DNA from: Phytoseiulus persimilis | Taxonomy: Eukaryota > Arthropoda > Arachnida > Mesostigmata > Phytoseiidae | Direction: 5' to 3' | Assembly: GCA_037576195.1 (NCBI GenBank) | Contig: CM075104.1 | Coordinates: 18,554,211 to 18,618,210 of the forward strand | DNA: 64,000 bases | Shown: positions 39,501-51,364 of the stretch, piece after piece | How positions within the stretch are numbered: the first letter of the stretch is position 1 | Layout of the letters: the number at the start of each line of letters is the position of its first letter | Notes under the pieces: model-generated | The model's database searches: none | What the model was told of the DNA's origin: nothing | Seen by the model: only the letters and a program-made list of their open reading frames with translations | Position numbers and translations under genes: made by a program

Positions 39501-42500
39501 TCCCGGATATCTATGGATCTATATCATCGTCCACACTCGACACATATCAGTGGAGTTTGGCGATGCGAAACTAGCCCAATTTTGTGTTCTATAAATCATC
39601 CAAGCCCTTTGGAGTCGGATTTGAATTTCAACATACCTGTTGAACCTTTTGACGGTCCCAGTGCGTACACCCGCTCCATCGCCCTTGCTGGTGACATCGC
39701 TGGTGTCTCTAGGAATGATGAGTCCAAAGTTGCCGGGCCCTCCTAGCCCTTGGTTATTCTTGGAGGAAATCGTATCGTCGTCGTCGTCCCAGTCATCCCA
39801 GTCCGAAGTCGCATCGGAACCATTCCCAACTGAGGGCGCGCCATGAGGAGGCTGGGTTGAGATATAGCTCTCAGGAAATAATCCGACCTCCCCTGTAGCG
39901 CGAACGATACATTATTATCATAAGGATGATGTACGTGATCTTATCGTGTGAACACTTCATTCACACCTTCACACATGGACCCGTTACGTGGAGACACTGG
40001 ACGGAATGGGAAGCCGACATGCAAGTGTGAGCACACAGAAACAGTTTCGGATGATTTTCTGGGAGACACACACGGACTCATTCACAGGAAGAGCACATGC
40101 CGGAAATCTCATGCAGCATAAGCGCGATTTAGCATCACATTAGTTATCCGCTTTTCGTCTCGAAGCAGACTCAGAGGGGGGGGGGGGGTGAAATCGTTCG
40201 AGAGTTCCGATTCTTCACCAATTCAAACTTCAACTGCCACGAGCAGTGCAGATGTATACTCAATCTTGCATAAAGCGGACTCCTCCGCTCGCGCCCTGCT
40301 ACCATCACAACAGAGCTGAACAGGGCGCCAAGAAATCGTCCGACTCTCGGAAGGGCCAATTAAATTGGGCATCCAGGGTGTACAACGCTATATGGACGCT
40401 ACAATTATGGCATTCTCGTCCTGGCTCTGTTCGGCGCTACGATCCTATCTAGAGCCAGATGCCCACCCGTGCGGCCGCAGCTCGGTGGGTAAACTGTAGA
40501 GCTTTGCGCGGACCACCATTCTAGCGACCGTTTGATATCTCGGAGTGCCACTGTCCGTAACGGCGACCACACATCTAACGGAACGCATCCACAGTAGCGA
40601 TCTGAGCCGCATACTTGTTTATTCCAACTCGGGAGCCCTTCAGCTCAGAGAAGTGCTCTTAGTATTTCGTATGTTGACCGGATCACGGCTGATACGGGTC
40701 AACCGTGGAGCCCGACACAGCGATCGAGCATGAACAGCTTGGAACAACATCAAGCATAGTGAGACAAGCGAAAAGCGCCATCGCAGGCTCCAAGTGGGCT
40801 TCCATTCGACAGCTCGAAAAGATCGGATGATTCTCATTCCTGGTTGCACCGCGGGAATGGGCCCAATTTATTTTGCCATGAGCTTGCATCGTCCCGCATA
40901 GCTCCCACTTTACGCGAAAACGCAGAGTAGGCCCACGAAGAGTTTCGCGAACCGAGTTTCGCCGGTTAAGCAGCGAAGAACGAGCTCTACTCTCATCTGC
41001 AACCTTCGCAAACACTCGTTCTGCGGGCCGGTAGTTCCTCTGAGACTTCCCGAGATTGTCGATTAGCGTAATGATACGACTTCGGAGGGATCAACATTCC
41101 CCTTACCTTCGTATGTGCACCCTAATCAAGGAGATTTCGGAACACGTAAATCTGGACGAGGATAATATTTTTTCAGATTCTCCCAATGATAGGCCTATTT
41201 GATCCCTACAGCCTCCTAATCCCGCGGGGCGCAAACTTCGCAGTAGAACTTTCGAAAAATATATCCAAACGCTCCCGCCGGCTGCCTTGCGGAGGCATCC
41301 GTCCTTACTCCTCCCCGAGAAGAAGAAGCGAAGACTACGATTGGATGGGAACCGCAGCGAGCGGCCGATATTCGGAAACGAGAACTTTCAGCTACAGATA
41401 TGACAACGATGATAGTCGGCCCAAGTGGTTTCCATCTCGGACGGCTGACCGCTCACAAGCTCCAAGCGTCGAAGTGTAAACATACCGGTTAATGCTGACT
41501 CCAGGTAGAACATAACTCTATCCTCAAAGCTCTTCAGCAGGTCGCTCTCCAGCGGGTCGCTCTCAGCGAACTCCAGAAGTCTATTGTCAAATTGTGAGCG
41601 AAACGCGTCCGCACGGGAAGTGTAACGCGGCAAGACGCATCACGCGCGGTGTTGTTTGCTCAACGTGACTTGACTACGAACTATTTGGCTTTCTACGTGC
41701 GCTCCTTCGTTCGCTCGTTCGTTCCTAATCGACTCGAGGCTCCCTCAGGGCGCTTGAGGACAGAACGAACCACTCCGAAGTCTCACGAGGTGCCGGACTT
41801 GAAGCTGCGCGACCATCATCGGGCCAGATTGGAACGATTGAGCGAGCAGGTCTTTAGGTAATGAGTTGGTCGATTCTTTGACTCTCCGACGACGAAACCG
41901 ATGGGAAGCAACATTTCACATAGAGATAGAATCGGAATAATAGAAAGACAGGCGGAGATGAACGTTCACAAGTTCCAGAAGAACGGGGAGCGGACGAGCT
42001 ACCTTGCTGTGCCGGAGGCTGAGTTTTAGACGCCATTTCGAGGAGTCCCTCTGGAGTGCCCCAGTCGTCATCTGATGGCCTTCCAACTGTCAAAGGTGCG
42101 CTAGGCGAAACCGATGTTGACGAGCCGAGACCCGTTTCGGTCGATGGGGAAACATCTGGCGACGAATCCAGGTCCACGTACGCCTCCGGGAACAGCCCAT
42201 TCTCCCCTGATGGTTGGCAATGAAAGTCATACAACGTGGAATAAGCTGTTAACATTAACGAGAATGCGTTTCTCTGAAGGACAGAGTTGCAGTTGCCGGC
42301 AACAGCACGTCTCTTCTCTCGAACAATATGCCACAAAGGAACCGCCTACCACTGTAACGTTTTCCGCTGGTGCTGCCGCTAGGAGCCACCTCGGAAGGCA
42401 GAGCGAGTGGGCTTTGAACGAGCGACAGAATATCGGTATCGAGTGCACAGGGGCAGGGGGAGCGCTAATCAAGAGTTCATACCAAAACAAAAAAAACTCG

Positions 42501-43062
42501 GGGAAACCCAACCGAATCTCCGTACCGGGTAATGCGCTGCTATGTTCTGTTGGAACTGAGTGCTACTTGAGGGGTTCACATGCCACGATTTAGCAAAATG
42601 AGCCGATTGCAATAATCGGATGTTCTACCTACTCGCACATTGCCGCCCAGACCAAGAAGCAAGTGCTATTGAGTTTGCAGCTCAGCGATTTGTTCGTCTT
42701 CGTTTGGATAAGAAGCATGATTATTGTGCTCTGCCGCCGAGTCGGAATATCGACGGGAGGTCCTCAGGAATGATTGTGGTCGTTTCGGCAAGCAGAAAGC
42801 ATTGTTTTGAGGTTTGAATGACAGCCTTCACCGTTCTCCCAGCAGCTGTTACATTTTATATTTGCAAGTTCCCACAGGTATGATTGACGGAAGGTCGAGT
42901 TGCTGAGTCAAACGGTCTCTCACCTTTGGCGTTGATTCCTTCACACCAGCCTTCTCCAACATCCCGACTGGTAACCGTCACCGTATCTCCCTCACGAATG
43001 CTTATCTCGCCCGGCGCCTGAGCTTCGAAATCATACAGAACCTTGGCCTTTATCTGAGCCAT
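36520..43062 (-). CDS. SH3PX1 / SNX9-like: Sorting nexin 9/18/33 homologue (SH3-PX-BAR), complete
   Basis: Membrane-remodelling adaptor of clathrin-mediated endocytosis. The SH3 domain binds dynamin and WASP-type partners, PX binds phosphoinositides and BAR bends membrane. Exons on the - strand: 43062-42924, 42206-42003 (cassette, see own entry), 39892-39637, 38899-38715, 38612-38436, 37709-37531, 37329-36990, 36911-36727 and 36624-36520 (stop TAG 36522-36520). All join in phase, giving 521 aa without the cassette and 589 with it. Visible landmarks are SH3 with KVLYDFEA and GEGWCEG, a linker with WDDWDDDDD, FSNFVKSGGEAFLLG, PX with VYRRYKHFDWL and LPDKQVTGRY, then RKxEKDD-type GKRNAEKDDLQGANFF. 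The BAR part ends TYATLAEITHFQQERVRDYR. The donor of exon 36911-36727 (gttggt) is weak but gives the family sequence exactly. The start ATG fits the short family N-terminus. Confidence 0.92.
36912..36989 (-). other. Stop-free 78-nt intron in the BAR-domain exon
   Basis: The frame runs open across this segment, but it has a gtgaag donor and a cctccgcag acceptor. Removing it restores the family sequence EYRGILSSWPDII. At 78 nt (26 codons) without a stop, its retention would add 26 residues inside the BAR domain. Confidence 0.7.
40176..40188. repeat. Poly-G tract (13 nt)
   Basis: Thirteen G on the + strand, inside an intron of the sorting nexin gene. The transcript is read from the - strand, so the pre-mRNA carries a C run. 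Confidence 0.8.
42003..42206 (-). other. Cassette exon 2a of the sorting nexin gene, duplicate of exon 2b
   Basis: This 204-nt exon (68 codons) begins, after cag, with GENGLFPEAYVDLD, the last strand of the SH3 domain. Exon 2b at 39892-39637 begins the same way (GEVGLFPESYIS). Both follow exon 1 in the same phase and later carry an acidic Asp/Trp patch (DDDWG versus DWDDWDDDD), so they look like tandem duplicates. Exon 2a starts and ends in phase 1. It can therefore be skipped or included before 2b without a frame change, but cannot be spliced directly to the PX exon. Confidence 0.75.
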
Positions 43063-43924
43063 TGTCAGCCGGCTCGACGGCGGGCGGCTGTCCGAATCGA
43101 AACACTGAGGATCACTTTGAGTGGAGTACAAAACTTAGCCAGGTTTTTTCAATAAGTGCCGGACATCTCGCTTGCCACACTGGACGACGGCACTTGCTCC
43201 CTCCCTTTCTCGGTCCAAGTCGAACAGATGACTCCCACAGCGCCGAACAGCATAGAAGCTTCACTCAGATTCCTCCTCCTGCCAGGGGTACGCTCAACCT
43301 TGGCGACCTCCACGGCGACTTACAATCAGCGAATAATCGCTGGAGAATCCGAGCTCCGAGAAGACAGAACCTAAGAGTAGAAGGTCTGCTGAACAGAAAC
43401 ACTCCGATCCCCGCTCGGAGTGGAGGATCTCAACTTCGATTTGACAGCTCCTGGACAACCTTCTATGCGATTGTTTCCGCCGCAATGACAGTCGTGACGT
43501 AATCTCTTGGCGGGAACAACGCACCTACGGTGGCAGCGGCACCGTGGGTGCCCAGAGATTATGAATCGATGAATCAACCCTGACGTTATCGCTGATCATT
43601 CGTGGGGGACACTCGCAAAGGCTCTAGAAATCGGGAGAAAGATGAGCTCTGGCCTCATCCTGGACGAGAGCGTCGAACATATGGCGTTCGCTCGGACTGT
43701 TCCAATGAATGCTCAAACTCAACCTGAAAACCATTTGATCGTTGAGCAATGTGGGCAACTGCTCACCCCAGATTCCCTTCTCAAACTGGTACTAACGCAA
43801 GAGCTTGAATAAGGAGTGTAGTGTAACTAGTCGACTCCTGGTAAAGTATATGAATGCCTCGACCGCTGCTTCCTGAAACGCTCTCAATTCCATATCCGAG
43901 GTTCTCATTGCCTACATTTCATGC

Positions 43925-44250
43925 TTGGATCTGAGAAAGACGAGCAGACCGCACAGTTCTCTCAATCTCTCACTTGAACGAAGAGATTGTGAGCCCCCGT
44001 TAATGTTTGTTCATTCGGAGTTGTGTTCCGATCTCCCTCAGAACGCCTACTTCTGTATGATTTCCATCTCACCACGGGGTGGGCTCGAGGATCCGCTTGG
44101 TTTAGTGTCCCGAGGAGACTCAGCCCTGTCTCCTGTAATGTTCATGATGCATCGGATCCAGGGCTGAGATTCATCTGGCAAGAACAGCGGATTGCAGTCG
44201 GTTGTCCGATTGGCCCGAAAAAGCCGTCCCCTCTAGCTCCCAGGTTTTGA
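43925..44250 (+). pseudogene. Ionotropic-receptor-like fragment (ligand-binding lobe S2)
   Basis: One frame gives LGLVSRGDSALSPVMFMM followed by HRIQG. After a stop and frame change comes LRFIWQEQ with a later Cys. This mirrors the iGluR/IR pattern of a lobe-2 strand, a Lys/Arg-Gly-Ser start, a helix, then an E-x-G-L...W and Cys before the last membrane helix. No membrane helix follows in frame. I read it as a broken chemoreceptor copy, with a modest chance of coincidence. Confidence 0.35.
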
Positions 44251-45231
44251 GGTGGGTCGAAATCGGTTGAGGGAGGGCAGACGGTACAATGAGATGAAAA
44301 CAGGGAAAGGGGAAGGCTGAGCGGCTCCTTTGTGGGGGCGAATTTCTCAAGAAGACGCTATATACTGTTTTCTCCACTGAGACAGCCAAAGTATAAGACG
44401 AGGGAAATAACCTGCGGCAATACGCTCTCTGCAGGGCTTGGCTCCCAGAGAAACAACCGAGAATCACCCAAAGAACTCTTAGAAGTTGAATGGAGCATGA
44501 TCGGCTCAATTCGTGAATCGATCCAATCCTTCTGGACCGGGTAAAGCGGGTTGGCCCGTTGTTCCGTTTTCTGGTTCCTGGTGAAAGGGTAGGAGTTATC
44601 GACGGGGAGCGATATCGATATGAATCATGGGAACGAATGTAATATCCAGTGTACGTTATCACGCACAGTTCTGAGCTTGTCAAACCGATCGAGGGCCATG
44701 CGTTTTGGAAATTGCTGTCGGCGTTGCTGGCTCCAATCAAGTCGCATTCACGTTCGCCCAATCCTGACTACAACGCTTCCTTGGGAGGATCTATTCCGCG
44801 GAGCTGAATTTCAACTAACGCGGAAACTCCGCCGGTGAGTTATAAGAGCTCACAGCGATCCGATGACCCGCCGATGAGCCGGCAAACTCTCCGTGCATTC
44901 CTCATGTGACTTATTCTTCACTATCACCCAACACCGAAGATTCAAGGACAAGCAGTTGATGAAGCGATGGCCGGGGCAGATACATGGTGGGCCAATCAAA
45001 CTTAACGAGCCTCTCACTCTACTCCACAGCAGAGAGCGATCAATCAACAGGTTCTCGTGATAGAAAGCGCAAATCGTCGAAGAATACGCGCTCGAACTTC
45101 ATCAAAACGCTGCTTCGTCCCGTGTGATCCCGGTTCCGATGAGCTTCGATCCGGAAATGGAATGAATGAGAATGCATCACGAGAACCACTCCGAATCTCC
45201 GAGAAACTTGCGTCGATTCCATGGAGCATTG

Positions 45232-46515
45232 AGTTCTGAGATGAAGCGTTCCAACACGACCCTCCGAGTTGTCTATTTGCTTGTAAGCTGTGAGTTGTGG
45301 CGTGTCAGGACTTTCCAAAACTCGTTCCCACTATTGATAGCTCCAACCCACGTTTTTACAGCTGCAGCCGTACGCCAAGCTTGAGGATGACGGCACCGTA
45401 TGGGGATTCTCGGCTTCCCGCTTGGGAAACATAACCGGCTCGCTAGGAATCAGTTGAGTCAGAATTCCGGTTTTATGTTCAGCAAAATGAGGTGAGTCAG
45501 TGCAGCGCTGAGCTCGTTTCGCGCTTGAATTTCTGCTTGCAGCGACTAAGACCATTCCCACGCGATTGCAGGAGATTCCGATCAAGCTTTATCATCGTCT
45601 ACTGGATCAAGCTCGCGAAACAAACGCGCTTGTGGACCCGATGCTACTATTCACGCCTTCAACCTGGAAAGAAGTCGCTGCTGGAGAGGCAGTACTTCTC
45701 ACCACTGAAGTGCTGTACTTGACAGTAGTACCCAACTACTGCCATCATGGGGGCCTATTTTTTACAAGTAGCCGTTCCATTTAGGGAGTATTGTTAATTC
45801 AGCCTGAGGAATCCTGAACAGAATTCAATCGAAGACTGCAACCGCAGACTATTCCAGGTTGCCCGCGGTTCCCCAAACTACGCATTTGGTCTGGTACTTT
45901 TCAAAGACTCTTCCCGGGAATATTGTGCAAGCCATCAATACCAGGTTTGAGATTTCGACGTCGGTCACCTGGAACCAGTGCGCGAGAGATCAAAGAGGCA
46001 TTTTTGGTCGTCAGACACTCAGCTTCGGCTTACTCCCGACCATGAAGACATTGCATCGATTAGAATGCAATGTCTTCATGCTACTGCGGAAAGAGACTGT
46101 GCGATGTGGGGCTTGAAACCTCTATGAGGCAGGGCTCGTGCTCATACCAGAATTGCTCAAACAAACACGAGAGAGAAGATTCTCAGAGACCTTCGATTTC
46201 AGGATAGGGTGGATCAGTGAGCATCCGACCCGCTGGATGGAGAATTATCGATCGTACGCTCGGAATTTGGATTTTTGTCTGCTGAAAGGAAAAGCTCGAG
46301 CCTCCGTGATCGACGACGAGGCACTGAACTTTGAACAATTACGTCCCTTCCTCATGCTATACGGCGTCAGCTCCGCATTTTCCATCGCTGCTTTGGTGGG
46401 AGAAATGATCGCATTTGGAGTTAAAAACAAAAGACTCCGATCCTACGTCGACCCAGGAACCGCTAAACGTAATGTTCGGCGGGGTCGCGGCAACGTCGAG
46501 GACTATGTCGAATAG
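45232..46515 (+). pseudogene. Ionotropic receptor (IR/iGluR-like) pseudogene or composite of two copies
   Basis: Ligand-gated chemoreceptor family of sensory neurons. The first lobe starts at about 45241 with RSNTTLRVVYLL before a gtaagc donor. After an acceptor at 45361 comes LQPYAKLEDDGTVWGF. The second-lobe exon follows a cag near 45570 (YHRLLDQARETNALVD, WKEVAAGEAVLLTTEVLYL, VVPNYC). Then come YAFGLVLF and, one frame over, LPGNIVQAINTRFEI. The C-terminus, up to TAG 46513-46515, has ISEHPTRWMENYRSYARNL and a hydrophobic helix in FLMLYGVSSAFSIAALVGEM, like the last IR membrane segment. Frame changes and stops (for example TAG after SSRSI) break it. The pore and first two membrane helices are missing between lobes. 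The final 130 codons alone are open. Confidence 0.45.
46041..46080. repeat. Perfect 16-bp inverted repeat with 8-nt loop
   Basis: CATGAAGACATTGCAT at 46041-46056 is complemented exactly by ATGCAATGTCTTCATG at 46065-46080, separated by cgattaga. It lies within the ionotropic-receptor relic. A related copy near 55630 keeps only the right arm. Confidence 0.9.
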
Positions 46516-48059
46516 TCGGTTGCTGTGTTCCTTGAAATTCGGTCGCTTCCCTCGAAGAGGTGAGCTCTGAGGATAGAGTGGACAGCCTCGTCTTCGCTTT
46601 AGGGAGGAGGGAAGCGGGTCTCACGGAGTGTTCCAATAGGTTCAATAGTGAAGGGGACAAGCCCACATCACAAAGATGACTTGGCGTTGAAGCTTGCGAG
46701 AAGTCGCCAAAGAGTCCGAGCGCCGCGACGAGAAAAACTCACACGCAAAGGCTGAGGTTATCAAAGTGATGCATAAAGATCTCCGGGAGTTTATGGTGCT
46801 CACGGCAGGTTTACCAAACAGAGATCTGCGGGCCCATGACCATCGGCTGGGAGTGCACAAGCGTTGATTAATGTTCTTCAGGGATACCGTCCTCGTACCG
46901 TTCAGGTTTTGAATAACTGACTCACTTTGCTCGGCGCACTCATCAGGCCGATTGCTCCTATTTCATCTCATCGATTGCTCCTGAGATCTCTCAATTCATT
47001 CTTGCCGTTCTGCGAACACAAGTCTCCAACGGGTACATCACTGTATCAGCATTTCTCTGCTTCCGCCAATGTTTGTGAACGAGGTGCACTGTTGAATGAG
47101 GTCGCGTAGGTTTGCCTCCACGAGTTCTGGCAGGAAGTCCTGGATTGAGGGAATAACTCTGTGAGGGTGAACGGAGCAGAAATGTTGATCATCCACTGCC
47201 GCAAGGTGGCGGAACCGAAACCCCCCGATCAGCGCTCCGAGAGGAGGACGTAGACTTCGCCATTCGGCTACCTATCAACTTCATGTTTGGTAATGATTTT
47301 CACAACGACGACAAACGTGAAATAATCCTATGGTGGAGACTAAATACCTACGGTGACATTGGCATCGCGGATGACGAGGAATCATGATTCGGTTGATCGA
47401 CCTTCGCGATGTAGCTTGTATTCGGTTAAGGAACTGTATGCTCCAGCGTCGTTTTATCCTCCGATTAAGGAGAGTCGTACAGGCACCGGATCTGTGAATC
47501 AAAGCGCAGAATGAGCTCGAGCCTCTCCCCTGGTGCAAGTCACTCATGTTCAAAGTTCGGGCATATTCCTCCGGATATTTCTCAGGGCTCAATTCGGGAA
47601 CGATTGGGCAGTTAGACTATTTAAGAGGGAGCGGGATACCCGATCGCTCCAAGTCATGCAGGTCAGCGAACTTCGATAGAGTTCGCGCCGAGCTGGTTGG
47701 TGGGTCTTCGACATTCTGAAACGGGTTCACGAGAAGGTTCCAGGGGCCTAACCTGAGCCTCGAAAGTGTGCCTCATGGAGTGACCCCAATTCACCACACA
47801 ATTGCGCCATGTTTCAATAAAACTCTCTCAACATTGCCCATGATCATTGCTGGAGACCGTCGATACCGATCTGAACCACGGTGAGTTCGGTTGGGGATTA
47901 CGAGATCGGGGCAGCACCATGCAGAGCGGAAGTGGAAGGAAAGGGTTCAGGCCGGACGACGGTCTTGAGAGGAATTCAGGTACTATCCTATAGAAGGGGC
48001 GAATGGAAAGGATGGCAAAGAATGACCGCTGTGACAGTCCGTAATCCGCACAGCTTCGT

Positions 48060-48182
48060 TTCCAGGAAGGTACCAAATGCTCGCCGCGATGAGGCAGGTG
48101 TTCGCCGGCACAATCAGGGGCGAGTTGAAAACCATGAGTTTCTTGCGACACGTAATCGCAAGCGGAGAGAATTCTTTCGATG
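48060..48182 (+). pseudogene. Weak ionotropic-receptor-like fragment
   Basis: The frame SFPGRYQMLAAMRQVFAGTI then ELKTMSFLRHVIASGEN lies among the other receptor relics. It resembles the region around the second membrane helix of IRs (Arg, hydrophobic helix, then L...S). It is short and no adjoining domain was found. Confidence 0.2.
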
Positions 48183-49060
48183 ATAATCATCGATCCAAAC
48201 TGGGGAATCTTCGCTCAAAGAACGTCAGACGTTGCGGTGGTTGCATCTTGTGGGGGTACATGTACATGGGAGAATGAAATCGGAATTTCACTGAGCTCGC
48301 GTTCGGTGGTCGTATGTACACTATCGATATCCGTTCGATGGAACTCGGGAATCGTCTCACATAGTGGCGGTGGTGTCGGACCGTCCCCACTCAGAAGGCT
48401 AATTCCAACCGAGAGTTTCCTAGGTTTGCGAAGGGTAAGGGAGGAGCGAAGCCAAACAGAGAGGCGCCACAGTATTCTTGCCCCCGAACGTGTCGTCCTG
48501 GAGAGGCTCAAGCGGAACAGTTTGATTCCTGAGTTGACATCTTGAGGCGGACAACTACTGAATCTTGCTTTCGTCATCCTCGCACCGTCCTCATCGGCAG
48601 TTCCTGGATACGGCGCTGCTGTCGAGCTTGGGCGGATTGCGTCTCACTCTGTCCAGATCCCTCCAAGGAAATTTCGATCCGTGAAACAGAGCGATGAACT
48701 CTAGATCAGCTTGGATACGTGGGCATTCAATTACCCGGCGGGAAACTCTACATTCGTGCGCCTGGGTGAAACGCAGATTTCTCTCACACCGCCAGCCCGC
48801 CAAGAAGTTCCGAACACCGCTGTGAGGTGGATCCTCCCCAAGCATCGAATACCATGCTGTTGAACGACGAAGGACTACACGATGCGACGACGGGACCGAT
48901 GGTCAGTCGACATTGCCTCCGTCGCACTGAAATTCAGAGTGATTTCATTATGCTGCGCGGCACTGAAAGAGAGCTCCGATGGCATCCGATCAGCAGAGTG
49001 AATCAATAGAGACGGCTGGGGGAAAGACTCGAAATCTTAGAGACTCGCGTTGACTTCGTG

Positions 49061-50130
49061 AATAACTCAGTTCTGGGATGGAGCGTTCCAACGCGACCCT
49101 CCGAGTCGTCTACTTGCCTGTGAGCTGCGAACCACGGGATCCGGAGGGTTCTAGACTTCGTGCTCATGATTGATACATCCCATCGCCGTTTTCACATGTA
49201 CAGCCGTACACCAAGCTGTATGGGGATTTTCCGCTTCCCGCTTGGGAAACAACTTCGCGTCACCGGTTCAATTGCCCTATCCGAGACTCGAGAATCCCAT
49301 GAAAGTTGTTGTGAAGAATATGTACTTAGGAGGTGAGCACTGATCGCAAACATTTTGGCTCCCGTGCTGATGCGCGCATGAGCGGCAAACCTTCCGTGGA
49401 ATCGCTGGTCATTCCGATCGAATCGTAACATCGATTACTGGATCAGGTGTGCGAAACGAGCGCATTAGTGGAGCCCATGGATTCATGTGAGCTCTCAACT
49501 TGGAAACAAGTTGCCGCGAGAAGAGCGGTCCTGCTCACCACTGAGCTGCTTTACGACAGCGTCGTACCCAACTGCTGTTTCATCATGGGAGCCTATATCA
49601 ACAAGAAGCTGTTTCATTCGTGAGAGTAATGATCGGAGCCTGGAACCCTGGAGCCTGGAAAGACTTAACGCCTTCTGTCCATCCTTAGAAGAGAGAATAG
49701 AACTCGAGACTGACTGTTGGATGTCTGGATCCTTCGGAGACAGCGGGATGGCGACATTCATCCATCCAACTTTCTGTTCGCCATTTCATCCATGGATTGA
49801 TGGTATATGAATACTGCACAATGCCTAAACCTCCAGACTCTTGCGTTGGTGCAACGATTCATTTTGGGGGAAGACCTGGAGACAAATCAATCGGACATGT
49901 TAACGATTGTTCGTTCCAGGTTACCAACAGCCTCCCAGCTTGCGTAGAGCAACCTTCAAGGTATCACCAGATGTCGGCGAACTCTCCATGAGCGACGCGG
50001 TATTCACTGGGAGGGTACTCCTCTATGCCGAGATGTTATCGATGGTCTTGGGAAGAACGGTTTTCGTCGCCTTGAAATTACCAGACTCCGCTCAGGACTT
50101 CATCATCGACTGCCTCTCGAACGGCACGGG
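49061..50130 (+). pseudogene. Second ionotropic-receptor-like copy (repeat of 45.2-45.8 kb)
   Basis: Direct repeat of the copy at 45232-45785. It starts with RSNATLRVVYLPVSCE at about 49084, with a gtgagc donor at the homologous place. PYTKL and a shortened WGF region follow, then HRLLDQVCETSALVE and WKQVAARRAVLLTTELLY at 49430-49621. It lacks the DDGT stretch of the first copy and shifts frame. A further segment at about 49990 (FTGRVLLYAEMLSMVLGRTV) recurs in the third copy at about 55485. It is broken and could not make a receptor. Confidence 0.4.
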
Positions 50131-50354
50131 ACTAAGGTCGGTGATTCAAGCGAGGTCTCCATGCTCATGTGGGGAGAGGGTTCTTTGCAGGAAGTTCAGT
50201 CTATATGTATAAGAAGTCAGGCTCTGTTAGTTTATTTGTCTGTCCTCATTTAACTCCTCCGGTATTGATCGGATCGACGTTGAACCAACGGCATGTTTTA
50301 AGGCGGTTCACAAGGAAGGACGAAGACTTTTTGAGCACTATGAAGGTGCTTCCG

Positions 50355-50510
50355 AGACAAATCTGACCATACTCTCAGGAATCCAGCGGGGATTCGGGAT
50401 TCCGAGGTTGATCTGACTATGCTCTTGGGAGTCTAAAACGGTGCTACCGGGACCTATCTTACAACACTTCTGGACCATACTTTCTGGAGCCTAAGGAGGG
50501 GATACCGGGA
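50355..50510. repeat. Second cluster of the GATCTGACCATACT-like unit
   Basis: Related units start near 50361, 50411 and 50470, each followed by a G-rich segment (gggattc, ggagtct, ggagcct). It shares its core with the cluster at 30240-30345. Confidence 0.4.
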
Positions 50511-51032
50511 ACCTCTGAAATGAACCCAGATTCCTGAGGATGCACTTGAAGAGACAGAAAACACCGACGGCTCTTATGAGCACTCGCATAAGATCAGGGC
50601 ATTTCGTGATCAGAGGCATGAGACACGCGGGCTGGAGCGAATGCATGGTTCCATCGCCATGTTCAAGCATCGATATTGAGTTCCGTTGTAGCACCGATTG
50701 AGCATCGCGGATCGGTACTCGTTGTTTGAGATTCGCATCTCTTGGCCGATTCTACTTTGGCGCGTTCATCTTGGTTAAGTGGGAATATGGCTCAACCTGA
50801 GCGCTGGACGGGAGTGCCGCGTTGAATTCCCTGTAGAGGGCTGAAAAGCGCTCGTGACGGAGCGGCATGGTGATCGGGTCGTGAAAATACTGCTACATGA
50901 GGTTCTCTTCGGAGTCGGACGGCGTCACCACGGCCCTCTAGCTGACGGCGATGATGCTGCTGACACCTCAATGGGCTCTACGTCGAAGTTGTAGTAGCCG
51001 TCCTTGTCCGGATGAAAGACTGGATTCGTATG

Positions 51033-51141
51033 TGTGGGGAACTATAAAGGGACTCCGGTGTCAGGGATACTCGGACGCTTTATTTCTGCGACTTCTCCTC
51101 GTCGTGGCACTCGACACACTCCTTGTGTGCTCTACGTGCCA
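51033..51141 (-). repeat. 3' LTR of the gag-only element
   Basis: 109 bp, TG...CA on the - strand, with AATAAA. It is a near copy of 52343-52451. Confidence 0.7.
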
Positions 51142-51364
51142 CTGACATCCTCTCTCGTGCACGTCCTCTCACCCCTGAACGTACCGATACTCTCGTTCCC
51201 TACAGAATGGCCACTGCTACCCACCATAAATGTCCTCATTTACCTTCATCTATCCCAAGAATGAGTACCCGGTTGACTAGGAAATACGAAAAAGTACTTT
51301 TATTACAATTGCTCGTTCCGGTTATTCCGTGCGCGAGATTCCTTCTTCCGTCTGCCGCCGTCTT

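Noticed and set aside
41388-41633. Open frame on the - strand between the two duplicated sorting nexin exons, considered as an extra exon
   Set aside because: Its sequence has no counterpart in the SNX9 family and no splice pair keeps the phase between exons 2a and 2b.
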